Part shown: one piece after another, positions 6,901 to 8,000 of the stretch
Layout of the letters: each line of letters begins with the position of its first letter
Position numbering within the stretch: the first letter of the stretch is position 1
Translations under genes and position numbers: made by a program
NCBI GenBank assembly: GCA_016297415.1
Contig: JAEDGQ010000088.1
Coordinates: 1-8,000 of the forward strand
DNA: 8,000 nucleotides
DNA from: Treponema sp.
GTDB taxonomy: Bacteria; Spirochaetota; Spirochaetia; Treponematales; Treponemataceae
Direction of reading: 5' to 3'
Notes under the pieces: model-generated
Told to the model about the DNA's origin: nothing
What the model saw: the letters and a program-made list of their open reading frames with translations, nothing else
The model's database searches: none

Positions 6901-7662
6901 GTTTTTCTTAAAGCCGATGCATCTTAAACATTCCTGTGCTTCCCAGTCTTCTTTTTCTACATAATGAATATCGTTTGTAGCAACAAGAGGAACGCCGCAT
7001 TTTCTGGCAAGAGCAATTAATTTAGGATTAAGTTCTTTCTGTTCCGGCAGTCCATGGTCCTGAAGTTCAATATAATAATGGTCAGGACCAAAAAGATTTT
7101 TATATCTGAGCACAAGTTCTTCAGCTTCTTCATCTTTACCGGCTATCAAAAGCTGAGGCAGTTCACCGGCAATACAGGCCGAAAGACAGATGATTCCTTC
7201 GTGATATTTTTCGAGAAGTTCATAGTCAATGCGAGGCTTGTAGTACATACCTTCTTCAAAGGCAAGGGAAGAAAGCCAGCACATATTTTTGTAGCCGGTC
7301 TGGTTTTCGCAGAGGAGAACAAGGTGAAAATATTTAGCCTGTTTTTCTCCGTCTTCCCCTTTATGACTGTATGGAACAGAGTTTTTTTCGTGACGGCTTC
7401 CGTAGGCTACATAAAATTCTTCACCGACAATAGGATTGATTCCGTTAACATGGCAGAGTTTTTCAAAGTTAAGGGCACCAAACATGTTTCCGTGGTCAGT
7501 AAGGGCCAGGGCGGGCATATTAAGCCTTTTAGCCTTGGCAACAAGGTCATCCAGCTTTGCACAGGAGTCAAGAAGAGAGTAGTCCGAGTGAACATGTAAG
7601 TGAACAAAGTTTGAAACCGGTGTGCCTTCCGGGGCATCCGGAAATGTGTGATAATCTGCCAT
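3955..7662 (-). CDS. dnaE: DNA polymerase III alpha subunit
   Basis: This is the catalytic subunit of the replicative DNA polymerase. The 1235-residue protein starts with a PHP domain (about 19-300) whose metal motifs look intact: HLHVH (21-25), TDHGN (55-59), GEE (80-82), H113 and NDIHY (230-234). The polymerase region has GPGRGSGAGS (404-413), the acidic catalytic cluster PDFDVD (445-450) and the third aspartate in VKFDYLGLKTL (D608), then thumb and finger motifs such as ALYRPGPMDYIP (688-699) and GYGFNKSHAAAYS (798-810). A helix-hairpin-helix lies near 877-897. QISLF (981-985) fits the beta-clamp-binding consensus. An OB-fold spans about 1072-1150, followed by a diverged C-terminal domain. 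No intein or truncation is seen. The start is supported by AAGAGGA five bases upstream and by a TATAAT box. It heads the unit with the YggT gene and recG. Confidence 0.97.
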   Translation of the reverse strand: MADYHTFPDAPEGTPVSNFVHLHVHSDYSLLDSCAKLDDLVAKAKRLNMPALALTDHGNMFGALNFEKLCHVNGINPIVGEEFYVAYGSRHEKNSVPYSHKGEDGEKQAKYFHLVLLCENQTGYKNMCWLSSLAFEEGMYYKPRIDYELLEKYHEGIICLSACIAGELPQLLIAGKDEEAEELVLRYKNLFGPDHYYIELQDHGLPEQKELNPKLIALARKCGVPLVATNDIHYVEKEDWEAQECLRCIGFKKNMETGKSSMGGDRHEWYFKTEAEMRALFPDCPEAFDNTVKIANMCNLTIHQYKTQELKGTLPRFELPKEFQTHEDYTKNQDDYMRFLVEKGLRMRYKEITPEIRQRCEYEMGIILKMGFSGYFLIVWEFINWAKSTYDNVNNRPKPYMPIGPGRGSGAGSLVAYCLTITDIDPFRYKLIFERFLNPERVSMPDFDVDMDFDFRQDIIQHTRDLYGEKKVGHIVTFGTLKPKNVIADVGRTLGIPLAEVNMLKSKVSENLKAKLKNCFEPPNEKFPDGGQLAEFRHDPRYEKLFDLAVKLEGCKRNTGLHASGMVIGLTELPDWAPVFSIEDKGEKKIGVQYTMDIIEPCGLVKFDYLGLKTLSLIRYAETIINKHKKPEEPEFICANVSETDKKAFDLFKRGDSVAVFQFESPGMQKILRQFQPEKLEDLVALNALYRPGPMDYIPNYIEGKWKPETVHYPDPCLEGILKETYGVMVYQEQVMQVSQKIAGFSLGGADMLRRAMGKKKPEVLMGKKVEFVEGALKQGFTKEHAEDIFEIMIPFAGYGFNKSHAAAYSVLAYRTGWLKANYPAEFMAANLTNEITSTDGLPFYIEEARRIGVKVDPPDVNRSDAIFDVVDGHIVFGFKGIKGMGDTAAKAIVEERNANGPYKTFMDFLERLFLVKEDIIDLETGSKKGEKLAINKKAIEVLIKCGGFDNLDQNRPTLLANLDRAWAYTEKKLSGGDDGQISLFENTDEKVFADFVFDQVPDCSKMEKLTLEKELIGCYVSGHPLDDYRKAYEKATLNSTNIEREAKISQNLRNSMLASGTNPWQMKNFGKEYVALGMITEIRTIVTKKQTTMAFGKLQDYSGFIDLTFFSKTWNELQGKIETGKIYAFRGKVDGSRETPSFNVDSMEDPEALQNRAVQEVHILLDDGFNSEKQVFKLKEFLFDTSGTCSVYIHINAGDSSYTIKANTQLSVPGTKEFLEALKDQPFVKDAWML

Positions 7663-7688
7663 TTAAATCCTCTTGTTTTTCAATAAAG

Positions 7689-7717
7689 ATTATACAGGAA
7701 AAATGCTTCAAATTTAA
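7689..7717 (-). promoter_or_regulatory. Probable dnaE operon promoter
   Basis: On the minus strand a perfect TATAAT occupies 7694-7689. The best -35 at 17 bp is TTAAAT (7717-7712), only three of six matches, and the flanking DNA is AT-rich. Transcription would start near 7682, giving a leader of about 20 nt containing the Shine-Dalgarno AGAGGA (7673-7668). No other promoter is seen before the YggT gene or recG, whose gaps are too short to hold one, so all three genes are probably one transcript. Confidence 0.55.
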
Positions 7718-7748
7718 TGGAAGAGGGAATAAATTTATGATTTTTTTT

Positions 7749-7866
7749 ATGGCCGTTTCCCCGTGTGTCTTCGCCACCCGGGGTCGCAGTATTCCGGGCT
7801 CGCTCATTCCGCTCGGTGCTGCGCACCTGCCTGCGGCAGCCCTCCATGTTGCTAACGGGGCGTTGC
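7749..7866. repeat. GC-rich foldback island upstream of dnaE
   Basis: A sharply GC-rich block interrupts AT-rich DNA. CCCCGT (7759-7764) pairs with ACGGGG (7855-7860) and could close the whole element. Inside are CCCGG (7777-7781) with CCGGG (7794-7798), a hairpin GGTGC-TGC-GCACC (7815-7827) and CTGCC-TGC-GGCAG (7827-7839); read on the minus strand both loops are GCA. The minus strand at 7823-7810 matches 12 of 14 bases of 174-187 in the other GC-rich island. An open frame crosses it with an arginine-rich peptide resembling nothing I know, so I regard it as non-coding: an intergenic repeat or a structured RNA. Confidence 0.45.
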
Positions 7867-7895
7867 GGAACCACCTGAAAAATCAGGCTGGTTCC
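7867..7895. repeat. Strong stem-loop
   Basis: GGAACCA (7867-7873) pairs with TGGTTCC (7889-7895), and CCTGA (7874-7878) with TCAGG (7883-7887), leaving one bulged C and an AAAA loop: a 12-bp stem. A TTTTT run follows on the plus strand only after a 5-nt gap (7901-7905), so a plus-strand terminator is possible but not typical. It joins directly onto the next foldback. Confidence 0.55.
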
Positions 7896-7965
7896 ACTGG
7901 TTTTTGGGATACACTTAGCCGCCGAAGGTGTCGACTTTGGCGGCTTATTATGGCTTTAGCCAGTG
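7895..7965. repeat. Nested foldback with an 11-bp inner stem
   Basis: The inner hairpin pairs AGCCGCCGAAG (7917-7927) with CTTTGGCGGCT (7935-7945), 11 pairs with one G-T, around a 7-nt loop. The outer arms CACTGG (7895-7900) and CCAGTG (7960-7965) are complementary and enclose it, and TGGCT-TT-AGCCA (7951-7962) offers a competing small hairpin. No gene is visible here. Confidence 0.5.
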
Positions 7966-7998
7966 AAAAATATGTAGCGAAAGCGAAATATTTTTCAC
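7963..7998. repeat. Perfect 11-bp AT-rich inverted repeat
   Basis: GTGAAAAATAT (7963-7973) and ATATTTTTCAC (7988-7998) are perfect inverted copies around a 14-nt loop that contains AGCGAA twice in tandem (7976-7987). The T run is inside the arm, so the structure is symmetric and could terminate weakly in either direction, for example for a gene beyond the right edge. It may equally be the end of an interspersed repeat continuing past 8000. Confidence 0.5.
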
Positions 7999-8000
7999 AA

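Noticed and set aside
6241..6927. 228-residue plus-strand open frame antisense to dnaE (and a similar one at 7054-7599)
   Set aside because: These are mirror frames of a well-conserved coding sequence; no domain or ribosome binding site supports them.
3955..7662. An intein or frameshift in the long dnaE
   Set aside because: The reading frame is continuous, conserved motifs occur in the expected order and spacing, and no splicing-domain motifs are present.
7568..7874. Two overlapping minus-strand open frames upstream of dnaE
   Set aside because: They run through the GC-rich foldback and the dnaE promoter, and one enters dnaE in another frame. The arginine-rich composition reflects the repeat and not a protein.
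7867..7905. Hairpin followed by TTTTT as an intrinsic terminator
   Set aside because: The T run begins five bases after the stem, and no plus-strand gene ends nearby, so terminator function is not supported.

Overview
The window comes from a bacterium of moderate-to-low GC content, most likely a spirochaete of the Treponema type. That assignment is an inference from the protein flavour, the AT-rich leaders, and the pairing of a short sigma-70-family factor with a sigma-54 promoter; no rRNA or other decisive marker is present. There are four supportable genes. No tRNA, rRNA, CRISPR array, transposase or prophage gene is visible.

Layout. Positions 1-348 are non-coding regulatory DNA. They hold two perfect dyads (77-93 and 113-127), a possible sigma-70-type promoter (86-114), a GC-rich foldback island (about 139-270), and a textbook sigma-54 (-24/-12) promoter at 287-303, followed by an 11-bp tandem repeat and a strong Shine-Dalgarno. 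Positions 349-1191 (+) encode a 280-residue group-2-like sigma-70-family factor without region 1.1. It meets the minus-strand genes tail to tail with a 4-bp stop-codon overlap. Positions 7662 to 1188 (-) are a compact genome-maintenance operon in the order dnaE (replicative polymerase alpha subunit), a YggT-family membrane protein, recG (branched-DNA helicase); the gaps are 19 and 12 bp. Positions 7663-7748 are the dnaE leader with a perfect TATAAT. Positions 7749-8000 are a non-coding array of a GC-rich foldback and several further stem-loops.

How the parts work together. DnaE copies DNA and carries a PHP domain with apparently intact metal ligands, so it may proofread. RecG remodels stalled forks and recombination intermediates, which makes co-transcription with dnaE sensible. 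The YggT protein is a small membrane protein of unclear role. The sigma factor is a separate convergent unit.

The most interesting signal is that the sigma-70-family gene seems to be driven by sigma-54. That implies a two-tier sigma cascade (RpoN plus an enhancer-binding protein, then an alternative sigma-70 factor), analogous in logic to the RpoN-RpoS pathway of Borrelia. A second signal is that the two GC-rich islands at opposite ends share a 12-of-14 match and the same GCA-capped hairpin design, suggesting an interspersed structured repeat family.
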